Origin: CAVQND01 sp964653485
GTDB taxonomy: Bacteria; Verrucomicrobiota; Verrucomicrobiia; Limisphaerales; UBA8199
Direction: 5' to 3'
NCBI GenBank assembly: GCA_964653485.1
Contig: CAZZFF010000017.1
Span: 6,333 to 70,332 of the forward strand
DNA: 64,000 nucleotides
Below, piece after piece: positions 26,064 to 33,844 of this stretch; within the stretch, counting starts at the first letter, position 1; every line of letters begins with the position of its first letter. The position numbers and the translations under genes are program-made. The notes under the pieces are model-generated. The model was not told where the DNA came from and searched no databases. It saw nothing but the letters and a program-made list of their open reading frames with translations.

Positions 26064-27732
26064 GCACCCAATCTCCCGGCTGGGGAGTTGTAAGCTGGCA
26101 GGTCTTGGCGTTGCCGGCGAGAGGGATGGGGGTGCTGCCGCCGGAGCGGGGATTGAACCATGCGGCGACGGGCGTCGGAGGCAGGGCGTCGAGGGAGAGC
26201 GCGAAGGACCGGTCTTCGGGGTCATAGACCAAGGCCAGGTCTTTCGCCTCGGTGGCTTCCGCCGCGATGGATTTGCCGGGTGAAGAACTGCCCTGCTGGG
26301 GGGCCAGGAAACCCGGCTCGGGGCGGAGGCGCCAGAAATCCAGCCCGCCCATGAAACCGGCAATCTGGGTCATGTCTTTGGCCGCGGGCATGAACATGGC
26401 GCGCCTCCAGAGAGGCAGATTACCGCCTCTGACTTTGGACTTCTGCTCGGGCAGGGATGTGCTCCACTCGACGACACCCTGGCCGGCGTAGCTCAGGCCG
26501 GCTGGAGGGCTGAGCAGCAGGCTCCAATAGGCGGCCTTCCGGACTTCCTCAGAGGTGTATCGCTGTTGGGAGCCGGGTCGCAGGCCGTTCTCGCATGGCA
26601 GGAAGGGGATGATGGGGAGCGAAGGGGTATTGGACCATTCCCGGAAAAACGGCCCTCGAAAGGCCGCTTCGAGGGCGCTGTCGGTGAAGTCTGTGATGGG
26701 CTGCGCGCCCAGGAGGTCGACCCAATTCTGGCTCCGGAATGCTTCCAGGGCTTGCATCGCCGCGCCGGGGCACACCATGACGGGGGTGCGCCGGCCTTCG
26801 CTAAAGACCGCCTGGCCGATGCGCTTCCAGCGGTTGACGAGCGCAGGGTCGCTCCCATCAAAGGCCAGGAGCCAAACCACCGGTTCCGCTCCCCATCGCG
26901 CGACGGTATAGCGGACGAGCAGGGCTGTCTGGTCGTCGGAGGGTGAAGCGGCGCGTTGCTGGGGTTCAAGCTCGACGACGGGTGCGATGGCGCTCAAGAG
27001 GCCGGCCTCGGTCAGCACGTCCAATTTGGCATCCAATTGCTGAAAGAACTCCGGGTTGATGGCGATGCGGTCCGGGAAGCCGGCAATGGCGGTTTGGCCC
27101 TGGGCGTCCTGGCCCGGGTAGGCGGCAGACTGGATGACTGTGAAGCGCCGTGCGGCGCGCATCAAAGCGTAAAGCTCCCAGGTCTTCGGCTCCGCCGCTT
27201 GCATTCCGTTCCAGGTCGTGTCGGCCAGCCAGAAGAAGGGCGTTCCGTCGGCATATTCAAGATGGTGATGGTCGCGGGCGACCTGGACCGGGCCATGAAC
27301 GTGGAAAGGGCTCTTGCCGGCGGGAGCGGTGCAGAGGAATTCGCCGGCGCGGTTGTGGAGGCCGCGGTTAGGGGTATCCGAACAGGTGGTCTTGTAGCTC
27401 CAGCGACCCGGCTGGCTTGGGGAGAAGCGGACGCGCCACGTCTTTTCACCATCCCAAAACCCATAGACCAGGTTTGTTTCACCCAGGGGCGAGGTAAACA
27501 CCACCGTCAGCGTGGCATCCTGAAGGGCGTTGGAATAAAGGACGTCGCTTTTGAAGGACTGCTCGAAGCGGCCCCACTTGGGGACCACGGGCATCCGTGG
27601 CGATTCAGTCGCCGCCCGCAGCCCCGCCGGCAGCGCCAGCAGACTCAGGCAGAGAACCGCGCCGCAGCCCGCTTGCCTCCGGAGGAGGCGAAGCTTCGAC
27701 GAACTCCCGAGTCTGAAAAAACAGTTTTGCAT
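26038..27732 (-). CDS. DUF5060/DUF4038 glycosidase-like exported protein (GH140-type family)
   Basis: The ribosome site AAAGGA lies six bases before ATG 27732, so the earlier in-frame ATG 27759 is not used. The 564-residue product has a signal peptide, a DUF5060 beta domain (about 45-145: KWGRFEQSF, VYGFWDGEKTWRVRFSP), a DUF4038 TIM barrel starting at YADGTPFFWLADTTWNG, and a C-terminal Collagen_bind_2-like beta domain ending PQPGDWVLVL. This layout is shared with GH140 apiosidases of rhamnogalacturonan II and related enzymes. The specificity of this member is unproven. It is followed by and overlaps the UxaE-like gene, and has a promoter at 27762-27790. Confidence 0.75.
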   Translation of the reverse strand: MQNCFFRLGSSSKLRLLRRQAGCGAVLCLSLLALPAGLRAATESPRMPVVPKWGRFEQSFKSDVLYSNALQDATLTVVFTSPLGETNLVYGFWDGEKTWRVRFSPSQPGRWSYKTTCSDTPNRGLHNRAGEFLCTAPAGKSPFHVHGPVQVARDHHHLEYADGTPFFWLADTTWNGMQAAEPKTWELYALMRAARRFTVIQSAAYPGQDAQGQTAIAGFPDRIAINPEFFQQLDAKLDVLTEAGLLSAIAPVVELEPQQRAASPSDDQTALLVRYTVARWGAEPVVWLLAFDGSDPALVNRWKRIGQAVFSEGRRTPVMVCPGAAMQALEAFRSQNWVDLLGAQPITDFTDSALEAAFRGPFFREWSNTPSLPIIPFLPCENGLRPGSQQRYTSEEVRKAAYWSLLLSPPAGLSYAGQGVVEWSTSLPEQKSKVRGGNLPLWRRAMFMPAAKDMTQIAGFMGGLDFWRLRPEPGFLAPQQGSSSPGKSIAAEATEAKDLALVYDPEDRSFALSLDALPPTPVAAWFNPRSGGSTPIPLAGNAKTCQLTTPQPGDWVLVLRGGKR

Positions 27733-27761
27733 ATCGATTCCTTTCGATTGGTTCTGCACGC

Positions 27762-27790
27762 ATCAGACAACAAAGCCGGCGCGGTGTCAA
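27762..27790 (-). promoter_or_regulatory. Sigma70-type promoter of the DUF4038-uxaE operon
   Basis: On the minus strand, TTGACA (27785-27790) and TCTGAT (27762-27767) are exactly 17 bases apart. The predicted transcription start leaves a leader of about 20-25 bases before ATG 27732, with the ribosome site AAGGA in it. The fit of promoter, leader and ribosome site supports both the promoter and the start choice. Confidence 0.5.
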
Positions 27791-27805
27791 TTCATTGCCT
27801 CCTCT

Positions 27806-27836
27806 TTGACAATTGCTTATTCAGTGTGACGTTAAT
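27806..27836 (+). promoter_or_regulatory. Possible promoter of the HtrA operon
   Basis: TTGACA at 27806-27811 and GTTAAT at 27831-27836, with a long 19-base spacer, lie 18 bases before ATG 27855. The AT-rich stretch around it contrasts with the GC-rich surroundings. The spacing is suboptimal, so this is tentative; it would be back-to-back with the minus-strand promoter at 27762. Confidence 0.3.
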
Positions 27837-27854
27837 AATAACCTGGCAATTGGA

Positions 27855-29441
27855 ATGAAACGACTGATGAACTGCTTCCCAAGGTTTGATGGGTGCGCGG
27901 GCCTCGCGGTGTTGCTCGCGCTCGCGTTCTCCTGCCCACTCCAAGCGGCCCAGGGCACTTCCAGAAAGCTGGACAATCCCCCGGCCCGGCTCACCATTGA
28001 CGACACACCGCCCCTCCGGGACGCCCGGCTGGGCATCAGTTTTGCCCCGGTGGTCAAGAAAGCCGCCCCAAGCGTGGTGAACATCTACTCAACCACCATC
28101 GTCCGGGAGCGCGCCCTGGTGAACCCGCTTCTGAACGATCCGTTCTGGCGGCGCTTTTTTGGCGATCAATTCGAGTTCGGCCCGCCCAACCAGCCGCAAT
28201 CTCACCGGGAACAGGGCCTGGGTTCGGGGGTGATCGTGTCGGCCGACGGCTACATTCTCACGGCAAGCCACGTGGTGGAGGGCGCCGACAGCGTGAAAGT
28301 GGCGCTGGCCTCCGGCGAAAAGCAGTTCGATGCCAGGATCATCGGCACCGACCCGCCGACCGACATTGCGGTGTTGAAGATCGAGGACGGCAAGTCATTG
28401 CCGGCCATTGCCTTGGCGGACAGTGACAAGTTGGAGGTGGGCGACGTGGTCCTCGCGGTGGGCAACCCGTTTGCGGTGGGCCAGACAGTGACCCTGGGGA
28501 TCATCAGCGCGTTGGGGCGCGGCGGTTTCGGCATCACCGGTTATGAGGACTTCATCCAGACCGATGCGGCCATCAATCCGGGCAACTCCGGGGGGGCGCT
28601 GGTGGACTCGCAGGGCCGGTTGGTGGGCATCAATACGGCCATCGTTTCCCGCAGCGGCGGCTACCAGGGGGTCGGCTTTGCCGTGCCCATCAACCTCGCC
28701 CGTTTCGCGATGGACAGCCTCATCCGCGAGGGCAAGGTCACGCGCGGCTACCTGGGGGTAACGCCGCAGACGCTCACTCCGGGCCTTGCGCGGAGCCTGG
28801 GCTTGCCCGAGGACACCACGGGCGTGCTGCTGGCCGATGTGAGCGCGAACAGCCCCGCTGAAGCGGCGGGCCTCCAGCATGGGGATGTGATTCTGGACAT
28901 CAATGGCCGGAAATTGGCCGCTCGCCGCAATCTCCAGCTCTTGGTGGCCCAAACTCCCCCAGGGACCAAGGTCAACCTGCGGGTTCTGCGCGCTCGGCTC
29001 GGCCATAAACCGGCCGAGCAGGCAGTGGTGGCCAAGTTGGGCGAGATGCCGCCGGAACCGCTGGCGTTCGGCAACGGCAGCGGCAGCGGCGCCCGCAGCA
29101 CAGCCAAACCCCGGAGCCAGTCGAAGTATGACGCCCTCGACGGGGTCGAGGTCGCGGATATGGATGCGGGCGCGCGCCGCCAGTTCGGCATCCCCGCCAA
29201 CCTCCGCGGCGCCTTGGTGGCCAGCGTTGAGCAGGATTCCAATGCCGCCGAGGCGGGGTTGCGCCCGGGGGACATCATCCTGGAAATCGACCGCCACCCG
29301 GTCGCCAGCGCAGACGAGGCGGTCGAGTTGAGCGAAAGGGCCAAAGGCGACCAAATCCTGCTCCGTGTATGGAGCGAGTCTGGCGAAGGCGGTCCCGGCG
29401 GAACGCGCTATCTCTCAGTGGACAATTTTAAACATAAATGA
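27855..29441 (+). CDS. DegQ/HtrA-type periplasmic serine protease
   Basis: The 528-residue protein has a signal peptide (about 1-32), a trypsin-like domain with His139 (TASHVVEG), Asp170 (PPTDIAVLK) and Ser245 (NPGNSGGAL), and two PDZ domains (about 285-380, with GVLLADVSANSPAEAAGLQ; and about 430-520, with GALVASVEQDSNAAEAGLR). This is the standard HtrA architecture for degradation of misfolded envelope proteins. The start is ATG 27855; an earlier in-frame position has no leader. It shares an ATGA overlap with an HPF-like gene and is followed by a J-domain chaperone, so the three probably form a proteostasis operon. DegQ, DegP and DegS cannot be separated confidently. Confidence 0.92.
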   Translation: MKRLMNCFPRFDGCAGLAVLLALAFSCPLQAAQGTSRKLDNPPARLTIDDTPPLRDARLGISFAPVVKKAAPSVVNIYSTTIVRERALVNPLLNDPFWRRFFGDQFEFGPPNQPQSHREQGLGSGVIVSADGYILTASHVVEGADSVKVALASGEKQFDARIIGTDPPTDIAVLKIEDGKSLPAIALADSDKLEVGDVVLAVGNPFAVGQTVTLGIISALGRGGFGITGYEDFIQTDAAINPGNSGGALVDSQGRLVGINTAIVSRSGGYQGVGFAVPINLARFAMDSLIREGKVTRGYLGVTPQTLTPGLARSLGLPEDTTGVLLADVSANSPAEAAGLQHGDVILDINGRKLAARRNLQLLVAQTPPGTKVNLRVLRARLGHKPAEQAVVAKLGEMPPEPLAFGNGSGSGARSTAKPRSQSKYDALDGVEVADMDAGARRQFGIPANLRGALVASVEQDSNAAEAGLRPGDIILEIDRHPVASADEAVELSERAKGDQILLRVWSESGEGGPGGTRYLSVDNFKHK

Positions 29442-29809
29442 AGCCAATGAGACTGAAATGGAACCTGGTCACAAAACATATCCGCCCCCGGGGACAGTTG
29501 CAGCACAAGCTGCAGCAGAAGATCGGCAAGCTTGAAGCGCACCTCGAGCACTTCCCCCAGGACGCGGTACATCTCCAGGTCAACCTGGCATGTCATCCGA
29601 GGAAGCTCTGGTTCACAGTCGCGCTGACTTTGAGGCTGCCCTCGAACACCTTGCGCGCGGAAAAATCGGGCGAAGATCCGATCCCGGCTTTCGACCAAGC
29701 CGTCAAAGCCCTCTTGCGGGAGGTTGCTATTCTCAAGTCGTCCCTCCGCCGGGAAGACCAGTGGCAGACAGTGCCCAAGACCCTGGCGATTCCCGGAGTG
29801 GGAGCGTGA
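29438..29809 (+). CDS. HPF/RaiA-type ribosome-associated protein
   Basis: The 123-residue basic protein begins MKPMRLKWNLVTKHIRPRGQ, the opening of the S30AE/HPF fold, and continues with QLQQ-type helix residues, DAVHLQVNLACHPRKLWFTVALTLRLP, and a C-terminal helix (FDQAVKALLREVAIL). Short HPF proteins bind the 30S decoding region and inactivate ribosomes in stationary phase or stress. The ATG overlaps the HtrA stop by four bases (ATGA), so translation is coupled. It is placed between a protease and a chaperone. It lacks the C-terminal dimerisation domain of long HPF, so it would not make 100S dimers alone. Confidence 0.7.
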   Translation: MKPMRLKWNLVTKHIRPRGQLQHKLQQKIGKLEAHLEHFPQDAVHLQVNLACHPRKLWFTVALTLRLPSNTLRAEKSGEDPIPAFDQAVKALLREVAILKSSLRREDQWQTVPKTLAIPGVGA

Positions 29810-29870
29810 GGGCGTAGGGCATGACATTGTCCGGGACCTGGAGTATAATCGGCCCCATACAGAGGCTGTT

Positions 29871-30920
29871 ATGCCCGTGAAATACAAAGACTATTACGAA
29901 ACGCTGGGTGTTGCGCGCGACGCCGGCGAGGAAGACATCAAGAAGGCATTCCGGAAACTGGCGCGCCAGTACCATCCCGACGTTGCCAAGAACAAGAAAC
30001 AAGCCGAGGAGAAGTTCAAGGAGATCAACGAGGCCTACGAGGTCCTTGGGGATCCGACCAAGCGCAAGCGCTACGACGAATTAGGCTCCAACTGGAACTC
30101 CGGCGCCGACTTCCGTCCGCCTCCCGGCTGGGAATCTGCCCGAGGCGGGTTCCGGGGCCGCGGACCGGAAGGCGAGGAATTCGACCTCCATTTCGGGGGC
30201 ACAGGGTTTAGCGACTTCTTCGAGCAGCTTTTTGGCGCCGCCCGAGCAGGGGGCCGGCGGGCCGGGGCGGCGCGGCGGGGCGGTTTCGCTGAAGAAGACC
30301 TGGGCGCGGAACGAGGGCAGGACCTTGAGGGCGGCATCCTGGTCACGCTGGAGGAAGCGATGCGCGGTTCGGTGCGCGCGGTCTCGGTCCGGCACGGCGT
30401 TGCCTGCCAGCAATGCGGCGGGACCGGCGAACGGTCGCGCCGTGTCTGCCCTGGCTGCGGCGGCACCGGGCAGATCGCCAAGACCGATACCTACCAGGTC
30501 AAGATACCCGCCGGGGTCACCGAAGGCCAGCGCCTGCGCGTGGCCGGGCGCGGTGAAGCCGGGCTTGGCGGAGGAGCGGCGGGGGACCTCTATTTGCGTG
30601 TCCGGCTGGCCAAGCACCCCGATTTCGAGGTCGAAGACCACAACTTGATCCACGAGGCCAATCTCACCCCCTGGGAGGCCGTGCTAGGGGCCAATATCGC
30701 CGTGCCGACCCTCAACGGGCGTGTCAACATCCGCATTCCGCCCGGCACCCAGAGCGGCCAGAAACTGCGCGTGCGCGGTCGCGGATTGCCCCAACGTTCC
30801 GGCGAGAGCGGCGACCTCATCGTCGTCACGCGGATCGAGGTGCCACAGCGCATCTCCGACGGGGAACGCAAACTTTGGGAACAACTGGCCGTCGAGTCTC
30901 GCTTCAACCCGCGGAAATGA
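29871..30920 (+). CDS. J-domain chaperone (DnaJ/CbpA-like) with a half zinc finger
   Basis: The 349-residue protein has an N-terminal J domain with the HPD triad at 35-37 (ARQYHPDVAK), a Gly/Phe/Arg-rich linker (about 75-150), and a substrate-binding C-terminal domain (PAGVTEGQRLRVAGRG, PPGTQSGQKLRVRGRG). Between them are only two CxxCGGTG motifs (Cys179-182, Cys193-196), where type I DnaJ has four CxxCxGxG motifs and CbpA has none. It stimulates DnaK-type chaperones; the DnaK gene is not in the window. The start ATG 29871 is preceded by GAGG. It lies 61 bases after the HPF-like gene, so cotranscription with the HtrA operon is likely. Confidence 0.9.
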   Translation: MPVKYKDYYETLGVARDAGEEDIKKAFRKLARQYHPDVAKNKKQAEEKFKEINEAYEVLGDPTKRKRYDELGSNWNSGADFRPPPGWESARGGFRGRGPEGEEFDLHFGGTGFSDFFEQLFGAARAGGRRAGAARRGGFAEEDLGAERGQDLEGGILVTLEEAMRGSVRAVSVRHGVACQQCGGTGERSRRVCPGCGGTGQIAKTDTYQVKIPAGVTEGQRLRVAGRGEAGLGGGAAGDLYLRVRLAKHPDFEVEDHNLIHEANLTPWEAVLGANIAVPTLNGRVNIRIPPGTQSGQKLRVRGRGLPQRSGESGDLIVVTRIEVPQRISDGERKLWEQLAVESRFNPRK

Positions 30921-30936
30921 GGGCGCGGGAGCATTG

Positions 30937-30969
30937 GAGCGTGGCAGGCATTGCCATGGCCCCACGCTC
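30937..30969. terminator. Hairpin between convergent genes
   Basis: GAGCGTGG (30937-30944) pairs with CCACGCTC (30962-30969) over a 17-base loop, 17 bases after the DnaJ-like stop and 51 bases before the malate dehydrogenase stop on the other strand. There is no T-run, so it is only a possible bidirectional terminator. Confidence 0.3.
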
Positions 30970-31019
30970 AACGCCTCGATGCTTCAGCGCTTCGACGCTT
31001 GAGAGCTGCCGGACGGCAG

Positions 31020-32015
31020 TTACCTCGCCTTGGGCATGAGGTCAGCCAGCATGGACCGCTCTTCCTTCAGTTCGTTGACGGTGGCTTCGATGCGGGCGCG
31101 GCCAAATTCGTTCATGGAAAGGCCCTGGACGATTTCCAGACTCTTGCCCTGGAACCGCGTTGGGAACGAGCTGATCAGGCCGGCTTCGACGCCGTAGCTG
31201 CCGTCCGAGCAAAGGGCGACACTGTGCCAGTCGCCCGGGGCGGCGGGCTCGGTGAGGGAAAGGACGGTCTGGGTGATTGCATGAGCGGCGCTGGCGGCGC
31301 TGGAGGCATTGCGGGCCTTGATAACGGCGGCGCCGCGCTGTTGGACCGCCGTAATGAATTGGCCCTTGAACCAGGCCTCATCCGTGATTACCTGCGTGGC
31401 CGCGCGGCCGTTGATCCTGGCGTTATGGAAGTCGGGGTATTGCGTCGCCGAGTGGTTGCCCCAAATCGTGACGTTGGTGACCGCAGAGACCTCCGCGCCC
31501 GCTTTTTTGGCGAGCTCTGATTTGGCGCGGTTCTCGTCCAGGCGCGTCATGGCGAAAAAACGGTCGCGGGGAATTTCCGGGGCGTTGCTCATGGCGATGA
31601 GGCAATTGGTGTTGCAGGGATTGCCTATAACCAGGATGCGCGCGTCCGGGGCGGCGTTCTTCTGTATCGCCTGGCCCTGGCCCACGAAGATTTTGCCGTT
31701 GATGCCCAGCAAGTCCTTTCGCTCCATGCCCGCCTTTCGCGGGACGCTGCCGACCAGCAGCGCCCAGTTCACTCCGCGGAACCCTTCGTCCAGGCTGGCC
31801 GTCGGGACGACCCCTTTGAGCAATGGAAAAGCGCAATCCTCCAACTCCATCACGACGCCTTGCAAGGCGGGGAGCGCGGCTTCGATTTCAATCAAGTGCA
31901 ACGCGACAGGTTGCTCCGGCCCGAACATCGCTCCCGATGCAATGCGGAACACGAGCGAGTAGCCGATTTGGCCGCCCGCCCCGGTGACCGCGACGCGAAC
32001 AGGTGATAAGCTCAT
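31020..32015 (-). CDS. mdh: Malate dehydrogenase, NAD(P)-dependent
   Basis: The 331-residue protein matches the cytosolic/TIGR01759-type malate dehydrogenase: VRVAVTGAGGQIGYSLV (nucleotide-binding loop, about 7-22), LLVGSVPRKAGMERKDLL (substrate-loop Arg residues), VIGNPCNTNCLIAM, AMTRLDENRAKSEL (Asp160 and Arg163) and TIWGNHSATQYPD with catalytic His188. It interconverts malate and oxaloacetate in the TCA cycle. There are no close same-strand neighbours; it converges with the HtrA-HPF-DnaJ operon and is divergent from the radical SAM gene. A perfect TTGACA (32044-32049, minus) precedes it but without a matching -10, so I do not list a promoter. Confidence 0.93.
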   Translation of the reverse strand: MSLSPVRVAVTGAGGQIGYSLVFRIASGAMFGPEQPVALHLIEIEAALPALQGVVMELEDCAFPLLKGVVPTASLDEGFRGVNWALLVGSVPRKAGMERKDLLGINGKIFVGQGQAIQKNAAPDARILVIGNPCNTNCLIAMSNAPEIPRDRFFAMTRLDENRAKSELAKKAGAEVSAVTNVTIWGNHSATQYPDFHNARINGRAATQVITDEAWFKGQFITAVQQRGAAVIKARNASSAASAAHAITQTVLSLTEPAAPGDWHSVALCSDGSYGVEAGLISSFPTRFQGKSLEIVQGLSMNEFGRARIEATVNELKEERSMLADLMPKAR

Positions 32016-32182
32016 AATGTAGTAAGTATTTGGATATGTCGAGTGTCAATATGGTGCCGGCCCGGGGCGGGATCAAGCCTGAGCGGAGCCTTTTCCAGAG
32101 AGGGGCTGCCAAAAAATGTCAAGCAAATGACAAGCTTCGTGTAGTGCGGGGCAGCCGCCAATTATAGGGTGGAGGGAGAACT

Positions 32183-33100
32183 GTGGAAGAACCTTTGACA
32201 CATGCGCGGGTGATGGGAGAGTTGCCGGATCGAAAGAAGAGCGGTCCAGTTCGGGGCAGCAGTACCCAGGAGTTTGCCTTTGGCTCACCTCGCGATTTTC
32301 TGGACAATCGCTTCGTCTATACCGTGGTGTCGGCGCGAGCGCGGGGTTTGGCGGTGGGTGTGAATATGTGTCCGGACAGGCAATGCAACTTCCGGTGTGT
32401 CTATTGCGAGGTGCATCGCGATGGCGATTCGCGCGAGACGCTGGACGTGGACGTGATGGCGGCGGAGCTGAAGAAGACCCTGAGCTATGTGCGCGGCGGG
32501 CGTCTGCGGGAGCGTCCATGGTATCGAACGCTGCCCGATGAACTGCTGCAACTGCGTCATGTGGCGCTGAGCGGCGACGGCGAGCCGACGCTCTCACCCA
32601 TGTTTGCCGAGGCCATGCAGGCCATTGTGCATATCCGGGCGCTCGGAGGGTATCCCTTCAAGCTGGTCCTGCTCACCAACGGGACGGGACTCGATTTGCC
32701 GCACGTGCAGCAGGGGTTGAGGTATTTTACCAAGAGCGACGAGGTCTGGGCCAAGCTGGACGGCGGGACACAGGCATACGTCAACAAGGTCAACCGTTCG
32801 GACGTTCCCCTTGAGAAAATCCTCTCCAACATCCTGACGCTTGGCCGGCAGCGCTCGGTAGTGGTGCAAAGCCTCTTTCCAGCCATTAACGCCGAAGAGC
32901 CGCCTCTCGAGGAGATCGAGCAATACTCGCGCCGCCTGCTCCAACTCAAGAACGCGGGGGCCGACATTTCGCTTGTCCAGATTTATTCCGCCAACCGTCC
33001 TTCGCCCAACTCCGAAAGCGGGCATCTCCCTCTCAAAGTCTTGTCTCGCATTGCCCAGACCGTTCGCCAGACAACCGGGTTGAAGGCTGAAGTGTTCTAA
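32183..33100 (+). CDS. Radical SAM protein, unknown substrate
   Basis: The 305-residue protein has the radical SAM motif C-x3-C-x2-C at Cys68, Cys72 and Cys75 (CNFRCVYC), with an extra Cys63 just before it. GDGEPTLSP is the SAM-binding GxxxP-like segment, and KLVLLTNGTGL and EVWAKLDGG follow. The GTG start 32183 has GGAGG seven bases upstream. The overall layout resembles the short uncharacterised class of radical SAM proteins of about 300 residues found in many bacteria. It is followed at once by a small membrane protein gene, which suggests a two-gene unit. Substrate cannot be inferred; no peptide or lipid partner is apparent. Confidence 0.8.
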   Translation: MEEPLTHARVMGELPDRKKSGPVRGSSTQEFAFGSPRDFLDNRFVYTVVSARARGLAVGVNMCPDRQCNFRCVYCEVHRDGDSRETLDVDVMAAELKKTLSYVRGGRLRERPWYRTLPDELLQLRHVALSGDGEPTLSPMFAEAMQAIVHIRALGGYPFKLVLLTNGTGLDLPHVQQGLRYFTKSDEVWAKLDGGTQAYVNKVNRSDVPLEKILSNILTLGRQRSVVVQSLFPAINAEEPPLEEIEQYSRRLLQLKNAGADISLVQIYSANRPSPNSESGHLPLKVLSRIAQTVRQTTGLKAEVF

Positions 33101-33112
33101 TTGGAGCAACCG

Positions 33113-33343
33113 GTGAAACCGCGAGATATTTTCGGCCTGATGGTGCGGTTCTTCGGTCTGATCTGTCTTTATCAAGGTCTGGACAAGGTCCCCTCCGTCT
33201 GGGCGACGATCTACCCGCAATTCCCCCACGTTCGCTTCGCTGTTTGGTTCGCCTGCCTGTTGATGGTCGGCTGGCCGCTGGCCGTTGGTATATGGCTGGT
33301 GCGCGGCGCGCCCTTGCTGACGCGCCTGGCCTACGGTCCGGAA
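33113..33343 (+). CDS. Small membrane protein after the radical SAM gene
   Basis: The reading frame from GTG 33113 (GGAG at 33103-33106, six bases upstream) gives about 77 residues with two hydrophobic segments, around FGLMVRFFGLICLYQ and FAVWFACLLMVGWPLAVGIWL, and short charged ends. It begins 12 bases after the radical SAM stop. No family is recognised; it is probably a two-helix inner membrane protein cotranscribed with the radical SAM gene. Confidence 0.6.
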
Positions 33344-33402
33344 TAGGCCGCGCAAGAGTGAATTCCGTCCAAAGCCGACCGAAGCCGTCTCTGGACGGGC
33401 GC

Positions 33403-33639
33403 TCATGCCGGCACCGCATCCCGCATCGGACGGGTGTTCTGAGACGGGAGGTCTTTGCCTGCGCTTTGCAACTCCGCAGCTTCGTCCCGAACCAGCGAAC
33501 AGAGCTCCCCGTAAGCCCCCTCCTCCGTCGCTGCGTGGCAGACGCCGCCCCACGGAAAGAGGTCGGGACAGTATCCCACGTAAAGGTTGTCCGGTTCGCT
33601 CCAGCGTACGAATTTCAAGTAACTGTCTTCGGTTTTCAT
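33403..33639 (-). CDS. HicB-like antitoxin-type protein, orphan
   Basis: The 78-residue protein reads SYLKFVRWSEPDNLYVGYCP, then DLFPWGGVCHAATEEGAY and ELCSLVRDEAAELQ, a pattern close to the HicB partial RNase H fold (edge strand, G-C-x-A-x-T-x-E-E-A). No HicA-type toxin gene lies on either side, and the protein lacks a C-terminal DNA-binding domain. Only a TTG-started run of about 22 codons ending in RHAIRESSR precedes it, overlapping its ATG. A well-formed promoter lies upstream at 33713-33741. It may be a remnant of a toxin-antitoxin pair or a stand-alone regulator. Confidence 0.6.
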   Translation of the reverse strand: MKTEDSYLKFVRWSEPDNLYVGYCPDLFPWGGVCHAATEEGAYGELCSLVRDEAAELQSAGKDLPSQNTRPMRDAVPA

Positions 33640-33712
33640 CTGCTCGACTCCCGAATCGCGTGTCGCACCTGCCACTCCTGGGTATCTTTCTTGGCATTGC
33701 TCAAGCGGCCAC

Positions 33713-33741
33713 ATTATTCCGACATCCCGCTCGCCCGTCAA
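33713..33741 (-). promoter_or_regulatory. Sigma70-type promoter for the HicB-like gene
   Basis: On the minus strand TTGACG (33736-33741) and AATAAT (33713-33718) are separated by exactly 17 bases, with the AT-rich -10 standing out in a GC-rich context. It lies about 75 bases before ATG 33639 and is the best-looking core promoter in the window. Confidence 0.55.
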
Positions 33742-33844
33742 CCGTGGGCCGAGGATATTCAATGCCGTTCCCACCGAGCGCTCGGAGTGTCCGCGCGCGG
33801 GAGCCGCTATGCCCTCACGCTCCACGCTTCGGAGGCGAGGCATC

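Noticed and set aside
32044..32049. Perfect TTGACA upstream of malate dehydrogenase (minus strand)
   Set aside because: No acceptable -10 at 16-19 bases; the sequence there is CTTACT or TTACTA, so a promoter is not called.
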